Source of the DNA: Crocodylus rhombifer
Lineage: Eukaryota > Chordata > Crocodylia > Crocodylidae
Assembly (NCBI GenBank): GCA_038503035.1
Contig: JAVSML010021679.1
Span: forward strand, 62,001 to 126,000
Direction: 5' to 3'
Length of the DNA: 64,000 nt
The position numbers and the translations under genes were made by a program. Under the pieces are notes generated by a model. That model did not search any database. It had not been told where the DNA came from and worked only from the letters and a program-made list of their open reading frames with translations. Positions 10,906-21,140 of this stretch are shown in pieces; positions within the stretch are counted from its first letter, which is position 1; every line of letters begins with the position of its first letter.

Positions 10906-11204
10906 TATAGATTCATAGATGCTAGGGTTGGAAGGGATCTCAATGAATCCTTGAATCCTTGAGTCCGACCCCCTGCCCATGGCAGGAAAAAGTGCTGGGG
11001 TCATGTGTCTGCTTGTCCAGTCTCTGAAGACCTGCAAGGTAGAGGAGAGCACCACCTCACTTGGAAACTTGTTCCAGATTCTGGCAACCCTAACCACAAA
11101 GAAGTTCTTTCTGGTGTCCCATCTAAATCTACTCTCTATCAGCTTGTGGCCGTTGTTCCTGGTTACTCCAAGGAGTGCTCTGGTTAACAGAGCATCTCCT
11201 ATTC
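10906..11204 (-). pseudogene. CR1 ORF2 tail and 3' UTR of the chimeric copy
   Basis: The - strand at 11165-10980 encodes the equivalents of [10 protein letters not shown] and the WN--PSEVV segment (seen as [20 protein letters not shown]). The 3' UTR follows, with a GGTCGGAC-like stretch and a short octamer end near 10906. The normal preceding segment, PYEERLR to the LVSG region, is absent because the 5' block joins here. Frame breaks are present. Confidence 0.8.
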
Positions 11205-11454
11205 CCTCCCTGCCACTCTGGATCTGAACTGGCTATTCTGAGGGCGAGTTCTTCTTGCTTATTCCCCATACTACAAGCATTGGTATATAGGCATTTAAAG
11301 CCTTGCCTAGCTGCGTGTGCCACCCCCTGATTTGGGAGACTGTTTGGACCCCTGTTTCTTACCTGGGCACTCCTTGCATTTGTCACCTGTCTTGCTCGGG
11401 TGGTGTCTCCTCGTCTTCCTGAGGCCCCCTCCCCCGGCGATGCTAGTTTAAAGC
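11205..11454 (-). pseudogene. CR1 ORF2 start (endonuclease N-terminus), misplaced
   Basis: The - frame 11129-11458 contains GFKCLYTNACSMGNKQEELA followed by LRIASSDP. It is colinear with GLKCLYTNARSMGNKQEEL at the start of ORF2 in the 7.6 kb copy. The homology stops after about 20 residues past Met, where the frame crosses into the 3' part of the outer CR1. The rest of the endonuclease is absent. In the - strand direction it follows directly on the ORF1 stop, which is the normal ORF1-ORF2 arrangement. Confidence 0.82.
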
Positions 11455-12150
11455 TCACCGTACGAGATCAGCCAACCTGGAAGAGAAGATACGCTTGCCT
11501 TTATGAGACAGGTGAAGCCCATCCCACCCCAGCAAGCCCCCAGCCTGAAAGCATGGGTCATTATCAAAGAACCTAAGGCCAGCCTGGCAGCACCAACTGC
11601 ATAAGCGCTGGTTGACCTCGCCAATGCAGGCCTCGTGTCGCCGTCCCCACCTACTCACCGGAAGAAGAGAGGAGAATACCATCTGCACTCCCATCTCCTT
11701 AAGCTTGTCCCCCAGAGCCTTGAAATCCTTCATAATGTGGTCAGGGTTGCCCCTGGCCGCGTCATTCATCTCCACATGGATGACAACCATGGGGTACTGG
11801 TCTCCAGGTCGGATGTACGCCGGGATCCTCTCCATGATATCTCTAACCCAAGCCCCAGGCATGAAGCAGACCTCCCACGTCATGGGGTCAGGCCGACAGA
11901 GGGGACCTTCCAGTCCTCGTAGGATGGAGTCTCCGATGACGAGGACCTGGCATTTCTTCCTACTGGTGTTCGTTCTCTGCCCATTCTTTACCATGTGGGA
12001 AGTGGCATCGTCCCCACCGGAGGCAATTTCATGGTCTTTCTTCATCACAGCTTCCAGGGCATCGAACCTGTTCCCCAGGGGAACCTGGGAGAGCTTCCAC
12101 CACTCTAGGCCTAGCAGCTCTGGATTTGGACACCTTTTGCTACTCCTGCG
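11455..12150 (-). pseudogene. CR1 ORF1 C-terminal esterase domain, fused to RT sequence
   Basis: A 256-codon - strand frame (12225-11455) whose residues from about 26 onward match the CR1 ORF1 esterase, an SGNH-hydrolase-like domain. The known blocks are visible: VIGDSILRGLEG with the nucleophile Ser100, VEMNDA at 151-156 (Asn154), and DGLHLSHKG with Asp235 and His238. ORF1 is thought to act in the CR1 ribonucleoprotein; the esterase role in transposition is not settled. Its first ~25 residues (LEMVPRRAIHMVRGL) belong to the RT C-terminus, so the frame is an in-frame fusion across a recombination junction. The natural ORF1 N-terminus is missing. Catalytic residues look intact, but nothing suggests expression. 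Confidence 0.85.
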
Positions 12151-13870
12151 TAGGCCTCTAACCATATGAATGGCCCTCCTTGGGACCATCTCAAGGTTAT
12201 ACACATCCCTCTTAAATTGTGGCACTCAGAACTGGACACAGTACTCCAGCTGTGGCCTGACCAGTGCTGCATGGAGGGGAAGCATCACCTCCCTGGACCT
12301 GTTCGTGATGCACCTTCTAATGCATGACAAAGTGTGGTTAGATCGGCTAATTACTTCATCACATTGAGTTAAGAACGACTCCAAAATCTCTTTCTGCCAC
12401 TGTGCTGCTGAAGTCATTCCCCAGTCTAAAGGTGTGCTGGTGATTCCCTCTCCCAAGGTGCAGCACCTTAAACTTTTCCTTGTTTAACTGTATCCTATTG
12501 TTCTCTGCCCACTTCTCTAACCGGTCCAGGTATGCCTGGATTCTCTTTCTTCCCATCATTGTGTTTACTTTGCCCCATATTTTGGTGTCATCTGCAAATT
12601 TGGACAGAGTGCTTTCCACGCCCTCATCCAGGTCGCTGATGAAGATATTGAACAGCACCAGCCCAAGGACCTCGCCTTGGGGGACCCCACTGCCCACATC
12701 TTTCCACGCTGATACCAACCTGTCCACTACCACTCTCTTGGTATGACCCTTAAGCCAATTTGCTACCCACATGACTGTGTAATCATCCATGGCTCAGCTG
12801 TTCAATTTGTTTATGAGAATAGGATGGGATATCATGTTGAAGACCTTCTTAAAGTCCAAGGAGATGACATCTACTTCAATTCCTGTGTCTAAGCATTTAG
12901 TGACCTGGTCATAGAAAGAAACAAGGTTAGTCAGGCAGGATGTACCTGCTGTGAACCCATGCCGATTGCCCTTCAGCATTAATGTACCCTTTGGATTCCT
13001 ACAAATATAATCCTTGATCATTTTTTCAAGGTTTTTTCCCAAGGGTAGAGGTGAGACTAACTGGTCTATAGTTACCCAGATCCTCCTTCCCCCTCTTCTT
13101 GAAAATAGGGACCACCTAGGCCCTTTTCCAGTCCTCTGGGACCTCACCTGAGCACCAGAAGTGCTCAAACAGTCATGCCAGTGGCTCTTCTATGACACTG
13201 GCTAATTCTTTCAGCAGCCTTGGATGGAGCTCATCTGGTCCTGCTGACTTAAACACATCTAGCCCCTCCAAGTATCTCTTTCCTAGGTCAGCACTGACAG
13301 TTGGTGGGCTGGTGTTCCTCCTGCTTCTGTCACTCTGTCACCAACTGCCCTAGTCTATCCTGTAGGGATCCTATGCTGCCCTGTGCCTTCTTTTTGCTCC
13401 CTATATACCTGAAGAAGGACTTTTTGTTGTTCTTAATTTTTGTCACCAGCCTAATCTGTAATGCTGCTTTGTCCTTTCTGACTGTTTCTCTGCAAGTGTG
13501 AGCCAAGAAGGTATACTCCTCCTTGGTAGCTACCTCCTGCTTCCACAGCTCGGCTTTTTTGCCCTTAGGATTTCCTGGATTTCCCTGTTTAGTCAAGCAG
13601 GCTTCTTGACTTCTTTACCCCCTTTTCTATGCATTGGGATTGCCTCCTTCTGTGCCCAAAGGATCACTTCCTTAAGGAACGACCACCCTTCCTGGACCTC
13701 CATTTTGTCAATGCTCTTGAGCTTTAATGCCCCACTAACTAATCCCCTAAGAATGCTGAAGTCAGCTTTTCTGAAGTATAGCACTTCTGTCCTCCTGGAT
13801 GGCTCATTCAATGCTACAGCAGCATGGGGAAAGCAGTTGCCAATCTGTCCATTCCAACCCCCCACATCCA
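12151..13870 (-). pseudogene. CR1 ORF2 reverse transcriptase, decayed
   Basis: Reverse-strand ORF2 in several frames. 13865-13593 holds the post-endonuclease linker (FRKADFSILRGLVSGALK). 13596-13330 holds the pre-RT region (KNNKKSFFRYIGSKKK). 13168-12794 holds fingers and palm motifs (HGFTAGTSC, VDVISLDFKKVFNMISHPIL). 12790-12359 holds [20 protein letters not shown] and the catalytic FADDTKIWG. 12456-12226 holds [13 protein letters not shown]. At least four frame breaks or stops separate these pieces. The endonuclease is missing at the 5' side. It is an older copy than the one at 7.6 kb. Confidence 0.88.
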
Positions 13871-13930
13871 GGGTTCCATTAGGTCTTCATTTCATTAATG
13901 CCAACTATGCACATGTCTCCAGTGCTCTAC

Positions 13931-14879
13931 AGATATCTGGCTGACCATCCAGCATCTCAGGATCTATCACCAGGCCTCCTGTGAGCAAATGCAGAATCTG
14001 CAGACAAGGGGCACACTGAGGAACCTATGGTGGGTCCTTTTGGCTGGACCCGTTCACCCTGCCTGGGTCCAGGAACTGTGCAGTTGCTTATAACCCAGCA
14101 CTGACTGTAACCTGGATATCTGGGTTTCATCTCCCTCCTGGGAGAGCTGGGGACTCAAGGGCCTGGAGGGATAAGCCTTCCTTGGTTCTCCAGGAGAAGG
14201 AGAAGGAGGGAGAGTTGTGGGGAGGGGGTTGCTAGGCAGAATTCTTCTCCTTTTTGCTGTACCTCACCTGCATTGGTGCATATACATAGGTACTCTGTCA
14301 AATGATACCCAGAGATGTGTCAGTGAAACCTGGAGTTGCAACTGTTGGTTACACTTTGGCTGCGGGGCACAAAAAACCCCCTCTTTCAATGTCTTTTGGG
14401 GTGTGTTTGGGTGCTGGTTTGTGTTTGGTGGGCCCACATCAACATACTAGTCTCCCTCAGAAAAGCAACACAACCTTGAGGGATGGGGCAGACAATTGTC
14501 AATTAACCGAATTTATGGTTTCACTGAATGTAACACAAACTAATAAGCCCCTTACAACAGTAAGGGACAACAACCCTGGAATCTCACCTTTAGAGATTCC
14601 AGTGGCATGAAGGCTTGGGGGTGGGGGGGGTTGAAAGGCATGAGATCAATGATCAGAATCATCAGTATTCCACGTTGACAACTTTCAAGCCAAGAACCCC
14701 CTAAATATCAGCTTAGGCAACCACGTCTTTCCCCATGAGCATACCAAACTTACCAAAGAGTTACATCAGACCATTCCATCACTTATAACCATCTAATTCA
14801 GAAGGTCAGCAGTAAAGTCTCTGCATAGGTAGCTGTATTAATACATTTAGCCAGTACAACATGGGGTGCGAATTTCAAA
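13931..14879. other. No recognised feature
   Basis: About 950 bp between LINE fragments. Two overlapping + ORFs (14217-14450 and 14302-14610) lack any motif I recognise, and neither has a signal peptide pattern or neighbour that would support it. Confidence 0.4.
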
Positions 14880-15027
14880 ATGCTCGTAACCCTGGCACTT
14901 GCAATGGTATATGCCTCAGAAGATTACTGTGCTCCTGTATGGTCCAGAAGTTTTCACACTAAAATACTCAACACTGTATTTAATAGTGCTCAGAGACTCA
15001 TAACAGGCTGCACAACTCACAAACACA
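14880..15027 (+). mobile_element. Non-CR1 LINE scrap (RT C-terminal region)
   Basis: The frame reads LALAMVYASEDYCAPVWSRS, then [20 protein letters not shown]. This matches the ALAL-YS-AEYCAPVW-RS-HT--ID--LN-A-R-ITGC pattern of RT C-terminal regions in non-CR1 vertebrate LINEs. It ends abruptly where CR1 sequence begins three bases later. Only about 50 codons survive. Confidence 0.6.
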
Positions 15028-15147
15028 GAGATGTGAGCAGTGGGGCCCCCAGGGCTCAGTCCTTGGGCCCGCACTGTTTAATATCTTCATCAGTGACTTG
15101 GATGAGGGGGTTGAAAGCACACTGTCCAAGTTTGCTGATGACAATTC
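15028..15147 (+). mobile_element. Short internal CR1 fragment (RT palm)
   Basis: About 115 bp encode, in one frame, the CR1 block [16 protein letters not shown], [14 protein letters not shown] and STLSKFADD, ending right after the catalytic aspartates. It has neither the 5' nor the 3' end of a CR1, which is unusual for a primary insertion. It abuts the other LINE scrap at 14880-15027. Confidence 0.75.
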
Positions 15148-15659
15148 CAGGCACACATCATTTACATCAGTTATGTTTGTGCAGGTGTATTTTTGCTGCT
15201 ATTTTTCCTGGTATAACATACGTAAATCCAGTGCAGATACACCACGTATAGTATAGCTAGACATTATGTAATTTACACTGATGTAAACATGCTATGTTAA
15301 TTCAGCCCTATTTTAAATATATTGGGAGTACTTGAAATGGTTTTTCCAAGCTTAAAAGATTTTACACTTGATATTATATTTGAGTTCTAGTCCTGGTAAT
15401 AGTGATATGATAAAACATTTGAAGTAGTAAAAACACTAAAGTATATGAGCTGTGTTTATCTAGCACCAGCCCTTATAGATGCATAGTTATTACCCAAGTG
15501 GTTCTCCACTCTCTCTTTTATAGGAATATGTTTGCAATCTTTTCCCTATCTTCCAAACATACAGATATACACAATGGCATACACAGGTACCTGAAGGATA
15601 ATATCATTAACATGATCTGAACTTTTGTGTATTTTCTTGATGGAGTGGCAAAAAGTTGC

Positions 15660-16110
15660 AGGATGCAAGATTTGTTATTATCTTTTATTGGACCAACTAT
15701 ATAGTTGGAAGAGAAGCAGAGCCATCCCTAGGGGTATACAGGGCCTGGAGCATGTCAGCCTGTGTGGGGTGGGGGGTGGCAACCACTCACAAAAGCTGGT
15801 GACAGTGTCAGTGGCAGGGAGGGGTTGGCAAGCAGCTGGAGCCAGTGGAGCGAGGGGTGGGGAGGAGGGAGTGGTGAGCATCTGGAGCCAGTAGTGCTTG
15901 GCAGTGGCAGAGCCAGAGGTGCTTGGCAGTGGCACCACACATGGTGGCCACAGTGGGACCTGTACAGCACTGCCTGCAGAGCCCCCCAAAACGCGGGGCC
16001 CGGGGCAGTTGCTCTGATTCACCCCACCCAGGGATGGCCCTGGAGAGAAGTTATACAAGCTTTTGGGTTCAGGTCACTCTTTAACTAGGAGACAAGAGCA
16101 TTCTCCTACA
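15660..16110 (+). repeat. Interspersed repeat, TCTTTTATTGGACCAACT type, interrupted
   Basis: The sequence TTTATTGGACCAACTATATA followed by GTTGGAAGAGAAG continues after 16050 as TTATACAAGCTTTTGGGTTC. Related TCTTTTATT(G/A)GACCAACT stretches occur near 24056 and 35460-35690, so this is a dispersed repeat. I do not know its class. It is split by the hAT element at 15717-16042. Confidence 0.55.
15717..16042. mobile_element. hAT-type non-autonomous element, 326 bp
   Basis: Terminal inverted repeats start CAGAGCCATCCCTAGGG on the left and CAGGGCCATCCCTGGG on the reverse complement of the right. The flanks are AAGAGAAG (15709-15716) and GAGAGAAG (16043-16050), an 8-bp target-site duplication with one mismatch. 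An 8-bp duplication plus CAG-type termini is the hAT signature. The interior is GC-rich and its ORFs on both strands are incidental. Confidence 0.8.
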
Positions 16111-17117
16111 AGGTCTGCAAAATCCATTCCTGATGCAGTAGGGAATATAAGCACATTCTGATCTTCAAATATATGAGTAATTCCATTGAAAATGATTAAT
16201 CTATGTGTGTGCTGGAAGTCGGGTACATATTTTATTGCTTAGTTGGATTGAAGCAAGCCCATGCCAGGCCTTGCAGGATCAAGTCCCAAAATTAGCAAAC
16301 AAAGCAAGAGATAAACTTGTATAGTACAAAAATCAATTTTATTATCTTCTAAAGCATATGTAGATTTTATGTAAACACTGTAAAAATGCTGCCGTTAGGT
16401 TAAACAGTTTAAATTATATCAAACATATTATAATGTCTTCTCCTTACTCAGTTTGCTATCACAGAAATTATTTAACTTCAAATCATAATGTTTAAGTAAT
16501 TACTTATTCTAATTACTTTAGGCAATGAAAGATATTTATACCTTTTTAACAGCAAATCCTTAATTAGCATATTTTCATTAATCAAAAAAATGAATAATTT
16601 ACAAGCATAGTAACAGATGAATTATTCTAAAAGAGGTTTTGTCGGCAAGAAGCAGTTTATCCAGTTTTGCCATGTAATGTACTGGGCATAAACCCAAGAG
16701 CTTTATTTTTTCTTCTACAGTAACAATGGGATCTAATATCTTATAAATGATACCTTTGTGTAAGATTCAGTAACATAAAGGACCACAGTCTTTGCTCTAT
16801 CCTAGCCTTTTAGGACAGCCTGTGGGTAACTCTCAATTGCTCCAACTGGCATATGTTCCCAAGAAAAACAGATGTCATATGAAGATTGCTGTTTGAACCT
16901 TTTCCAGTTTACTCAAACTGGGGGTTGAGGACTTGCAGGAGGTTTCTGCATCCTTTGTGCTGCCTGAGCTCTACTCAGGGAGCTGAGCAGGTGCAAGATT
17001 CTCTCCACATTTATAAATGGGCCACGTTGTAAAATTCAACCAGCCTAGACTAGGTCTCTTGATTGCTTTTGTTCCTGGAAGTTTCAACCAAAGCAGAACT
17101 CAGTTGTTCTAAGCCAT
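16111..17117. other. AT-rich unique sequence
   Basis: About 1 kb of AT-rich DNA without a recognisable element or coding frame. Confidence 0.45.
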
Positions 17118-17506
17118 TGGGCATATCTACACATGCACATTTACTGTGCAGTAACTGAAATTACTGTGCAATATGGGCACATGTCTACACATACATGCCT
17201 GTATTGCACAGGATATATGGCAATTTACACTGACTTGAGCATAAATTTGATACTTGCATAATGCAGCTATCAAATTTACACCTGATTAATCACTGTACAG
17301 TAAGAGACACATAGATGCTTTACTGTGCAGTAACACTCTGTGTGTGGACTTACTTGGGACTAACTTTAGTCCCAAGTCAGTCTGCACACAATGTTACTGC
17401 ACTTTAGCACCTGCACATGTAGACGCTGGCTTGTTCCCACTTAATGCACTTTAACTTACTGTGCAGTAAATTTAAACCAACATAAATGCATATGTAGACA
17501 CACCCA
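17118..17506 (+). mobile_element. MITE with GGGCAT-TCTACACATGCA termini (Harbinger-like theme)
   Basis: Left end TGGGCATATCTACACATGCA; the right end in reverse complement starts TGGGTGTGTCTACATATGCA. Inside, ACTGTGCAGTAA motifs recur near both ends and a perfect palindrome, ACTTGGGACTAACTTTAGTC plus CCAAGT, lies near 17350. A sister copy in the same orientation is at 45584-45836, and a short relative is at 42588-42755. It has no coding capacity. I could not see a convincing 3-bp duplication, so the PIF/Harbinger assignment rests on terminal similarity to the remnant at 38.5 kb. Confidence 0.65.
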
Positions 17507-17773
17507 ATGATTCTCAATCAGGGTGCCAGGGCATCATAGGGAACTGCAAGATCCTGCAAAGAGTTCAGCAGGAAGTTTATGGGTATTAGCAAGGTGTGAG
17601 GAGAGAGGCAGATAAGGTTAAGCTCAGGCTTTACCTTCCTAGCTGCTCCCCAAACCTCACTGCCTCCTCCCTCTGCAAGGAGGTAAGCCCTGTAGTAAAC
17701 AAATTAATTTTTGAAATGGGGAGGCACTCAGTTTACAAAAGTTATGCAAGGGTGCCTTGAGCCTGACATTCTT
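17505..17773 (+). mobile_element. hAT-type MITE, 3' truncated
   Basis: Starts CAATGATTCTCAATCAGGGT and shares its body with 53260-53513 (for example AAATGGGG, then CTCAGTTTACAAAAGTTATG). The right terminal repeat seen in the other copies is missing. Its left end overlaps the right end of the preceding MITE by about two bases. Confidence 0.6.
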
Positions 17774-18579
17774 GCCCAAAATAGTTCACAATTTTAAGGG
17801 CAGTTGATTTTAAGTTAAAATTTCAAAGAATGTTAATCTGAAATGCAACCATGCAATTTGATAAGTCCTCCTCAATAGGGGTTTTAGTAGACAGGTAGAA
17901 ATTAAAAATTTAAATTATTAGATTATGAACTCTTTAGTTTGTATGGAGAGCTCTTAATAAAAGCCTTGAGAAAAAGGTATTGTAATAAAATTGATTTCTT
18001 GGCCAAAAGTAGCAAAGTCTTCCACTTAATGCAATTTCTCTACCCTGTAACACAACAACTATTAAACAAACTGGTCCCAAAACTAAGCCAACCATTCTGT
18101 GTAGAATGTTGGGATTGGTCTCTGTTACTAGCACACACCATATGTTATGAATTGCACAAAGAACACAAGTTGTATAGACAAACCCCAAACCTCTCTGATT
18201 TAACTCCCCCCACCAGAAAACCATGTCACCCACAGGAAGCCACTGGTATAAAGAAGTACATAGCAGGCCAGTAGTTTGATTATAATACAAGGCTTAGTCT
18301 CCTTTTTAAAGTTTTGCTGAACAGTTATGTTAGGTAGGAGCCAGTTGTTGTGGGAAGCTGTAAGTGTTTTGCAAGGGGGCTCTGAAGTTTAACTATACCA
18401 CCGTACCTATATGTGTCATGCTTATTCTAGCAAAAGCTCTGTAGTATAGACAAGTTTTCTGCAGCTTTCTGCAAATCACTTGTTAGCTAGTTAAAGACTA
18501 GCTGTGATAGCATACAGGGAAGAAAAAGGGAGAATGAGGCTACTAACTTCACTGCCTAGCAAAAAACTAACCAAACTCC
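17774..18579. other. No recognised feature
   Basis: A pair of overlapping ORFs at 17934-18290 on opposite strands (118 and 111 codons) lacks motifs. Both are probably chance. Confidence 0.4.
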
Positions 18580-19396
18580 TAGGCTACAGACAAACATTCA
18601 AAAAGCCTGAGCCCGAATTGATTCAATCTTTGCAGGTTAGTCTAACCTGGGTAGGCTAAATCAGTTTGTAACCCAGACAGACATCCTAGAAATGGAGACA
18701 CATGCCTGCAGTGTCTAAGGCTAGAAGCCACGGGGTGCTAGAGCAGCCTTCCCTTCCCTTCTGCAGGAGCTGAGGAGGCGTGGCCAGGCCCAGGGCAGGA
18801 CACTGACATTAGGGAGGGAGCATTTGTCAGCTCTGTTATCAGCATTTAACACCCCATCAGAAAGCAAAACCTTGCTCAGTACAAGCTCCTCTTAAACAGC
18901 TTTTTGCAAAGGAAGGAATGCAGAGACATTGCCATCTAAACTGTTGATTACCTCCAAAAAACTCTAAGCAGACACTGTCCTATCTGCCTTACACAGCATG
19001 AGCTAGCATACCACATGCTGGCTACAGTCCATGTTGTGGAAGAGAGGAGGAAGGGATGTCTGCTTAAGCAGCGAGTGGTGATGGGAGGGAGGGGGACATG
19101 GGGAAGAGCAGAGGAGAGGCCAGCCCTGCTGCGGAGCAGAGACCCTGCCCAGCCCTGAGAGCATGCTGGGAGTCTCTGGTTTAACTTAAACCAGCAAAGG
19201 GTCCAGGACGGACATTGTATAAACCAGTTTGACTCAAATCAATGAAGTCTGATACTACATTCAACCAGATTTATCTCAGAACAGTTTCAGCCATTTTCAA
19301 ATTGGTTTATGTGCACTGAACATCTGTTCTGCTACAGGTTTAAACCAGTTTATGATCACTTAAACTGGTTTATGTGTAATGTCTGTCTCTAGCCTT
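18580..19396 (+). mobile_element. Non-autonomous TIR element (family A), copy 1, 817 bp
   Basis: Terminal inverted repeats: TAGGCTACAGACAAACATT at the left, AAGGCTAGAGACAGACATT as the reverse complement of the right. The right 200 bp is rich in AAACTGGTTTA and its complement. A second copy lies in the opposite orientation at 51503-52444, with clear similarity across both ends and the middle (for example GCTAGCATACCACATGCTGG). It has no coding frame. I could not identify the target-site duplication, so the superfamily is open. Confidence 0.7.
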
Positions 19397-20832
19397 AAAG
19401 TACAACTAATAGATAAAGAAGCAGATTTAAAATGTTTTCCTTTGGGTGGGGTTTTTTTAAAAGAGAAAAGGGATTATTACTGAGTTTTTAATTGAAATGT
19501 AACTTCCAGGAGAATGGAGAAAATTAAAGAATTCCCCCCTGGTAAAATCTAAACAAAGGAGGAGGATGAGACCCAGAAATTTCAAATGCCAAAGTTGAAA
19601 GATATAACGAGAAGAGCTCAGGCTGCCTCCAACATAGCAAAAAATAATTTATGTAACATAAGGACAATACAAATTTGGCAGCATTCTGCAAAATCACATC
19701 TGCTCACCATGTATTATGTTTGGTGACAGAATGAACAAGATATAAAGCAATGTATGGTAAAACAGAGGAAGTATGGTAAATCAGTCTAGTGATGTCCCAC
19801 TGCTAATTAGCAGAATTGGTGTGTTGATTGTCATCACTATTTCCCATAATTCATATAGACCTATAGAAGTTGCCATTAAAAAGATCAACATTTGGCAACA
19901 AATATCACAGTATTCTCAGAATTATTTCTCATAATTATGTGCTTACTTTTAGAGGAGCGCTTAGTAAGGATTATTCTCTACAACTGAAAAGTAGATTAAT
20001 GGATAATGTACCAGCAGGTGGTGTTCAAGCATATCAAGCATTGCTCTTGGGTTTTGTAGGACCACATAAGGTGGCAGTTCTACACGACAAATTGTTTCTT
20101 GTATGCAGCTCTTCAGATGGAGCTCTAAGTCATCCTGGTCAAATGTGATTTTTTTCATTGTCAGATCACTGGAACCTTTTGAATAGAGATAGGATGCTCC
20201 TGTTTGTGAATGTGGAGATTTTAAAGAGGATAATATTTTCAGATCTAAGTATCACGTAATACACCACACTATAAACAGCTAAGAGTGTTCAAGAGATTTC
20301 TGAAGGGTAGTTTCTCAGATGCTTTCGCCATCATTTTCACACATGTCAACTCATGTGAAAAAGGGAGCATTTTCCATGAGAAGTTTTAAGAAAAAATATT
20401 TTTATTTTTTGACCGTTTTTCTCAGCAAATTTTTATTTTCCACTGGAATAATTTGGCCATACCCAAAAATATTGATCTTCTCATTCAAATAGCTGTGGTA
20501 GTGCTTCATTGGAATTGTAGTTAGGGTGCCTAACATTTTTAGTGGTTAGTAAGGCTGGTACCTTCTTGATTTAGAAGTCAGTTAGTAAGGCTCTTGCCCT
20601 CCTCTACTCCCTCCTCTCAGACCTGGCCTCTTCATTCCTGGGTGTCAGAATTCATGCCTCATTCCCTGTGCCCCCTCCAACTTTAGAAGCTACTGGCCCC
20701 CTGCTCCCACTCTCTAAAACATATGCCTCCCCTCCCCTGCTCTCCCAGGTCCCAACATGGCTTGTTGTGCTATTGCCCAAGGCTGAACAGTTGGAGAAAT
20801 TCCTGGCTTCTGTTCAATGTCAGTATATATGA
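19397..20832. other. AT-rich unique sequence
   Basis: About 1.4 kb with two short ORFs (19870-20148 + and 19961-20158 -) in the same place on opposite strands. No motif is seen. Confidence 0.4.
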
Positions 20833-21140
20833 GGGGCACCTATACATGGGCAGCAAGGCAGCTCTGATGGACTAATTATAGTGCATCGCAGTGGACTAAA
20901 TTAATCGTATCTGCTGGAATGTGGTAATTACCATGCTCTGGCAGACTTCAGCATCATGTGTATCTGTGTCCCTGCACTGAAGAATGGCAGCAGGGGTGCT
21001 TTAGTTAAAGCTCATTTGATGAGCTTTAGTTAAAGCACCTCTGCCACCATTTTTCAGTGCAGGGACACTGACACATATGATGCTCTCAGTGTTCTAATTA
21101 AAGTGCCCTGCCCCCCCCGAGCAGATGTATAAATGCCCAT
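20833..21140. mobile_element. Foldback element with a ~60-bp-arm hairpin
   Basis: Outer ends GGGGCACCTATACATGGGC and (reverse complement of right) ATGGGCATTTATACATCTGC are inverted. Inside, 20951-21082 forms a long imperfect hairpin. The left arm contains GTGTCCCTGCACTGAAGAAT and TGCTTTAGTTAAAGCTCA; the right arm is its complement, with a loop of about 5 bases. Coding capacity is absent. The terminal GGGCAT-TATACAT theme recalls the Harbinger-like MITEs of this window. Confidence 0.65.

Larger units (their letters stand above)
10906..13930 (-). mobile_element. Chimeric reverse-strand CR1
   Basis: Reading on the - strand, this copy runs from the region just downstream of the endonuclease (about 13870) through the RT to about 12150. 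It then enters CR1 5' sequence (ORF1 esterase and ORF2 start, 12150-11205), and then resumes the ORF2 tail and 3' end (11205-10906), finishing at a TCTATGAATCTA-type end. About 150 bp of ORF2 tail is missing at the break. The inserted block is in the same orientation. The upstream limit near 13930 is where recognisable CR1 stops. Confidence 0.85.

Noticed and set aside
11612..12169. 185-codon + ORF
   Set aside because: It is the antisense shadow of the CR1 ORF1 esterase on the - strand.
17934..18290. Overlapping 118- and 111-codon ORFs on opposite strands
   Set aside because: No motif, no start context and no homologous pattern; chance open frames.
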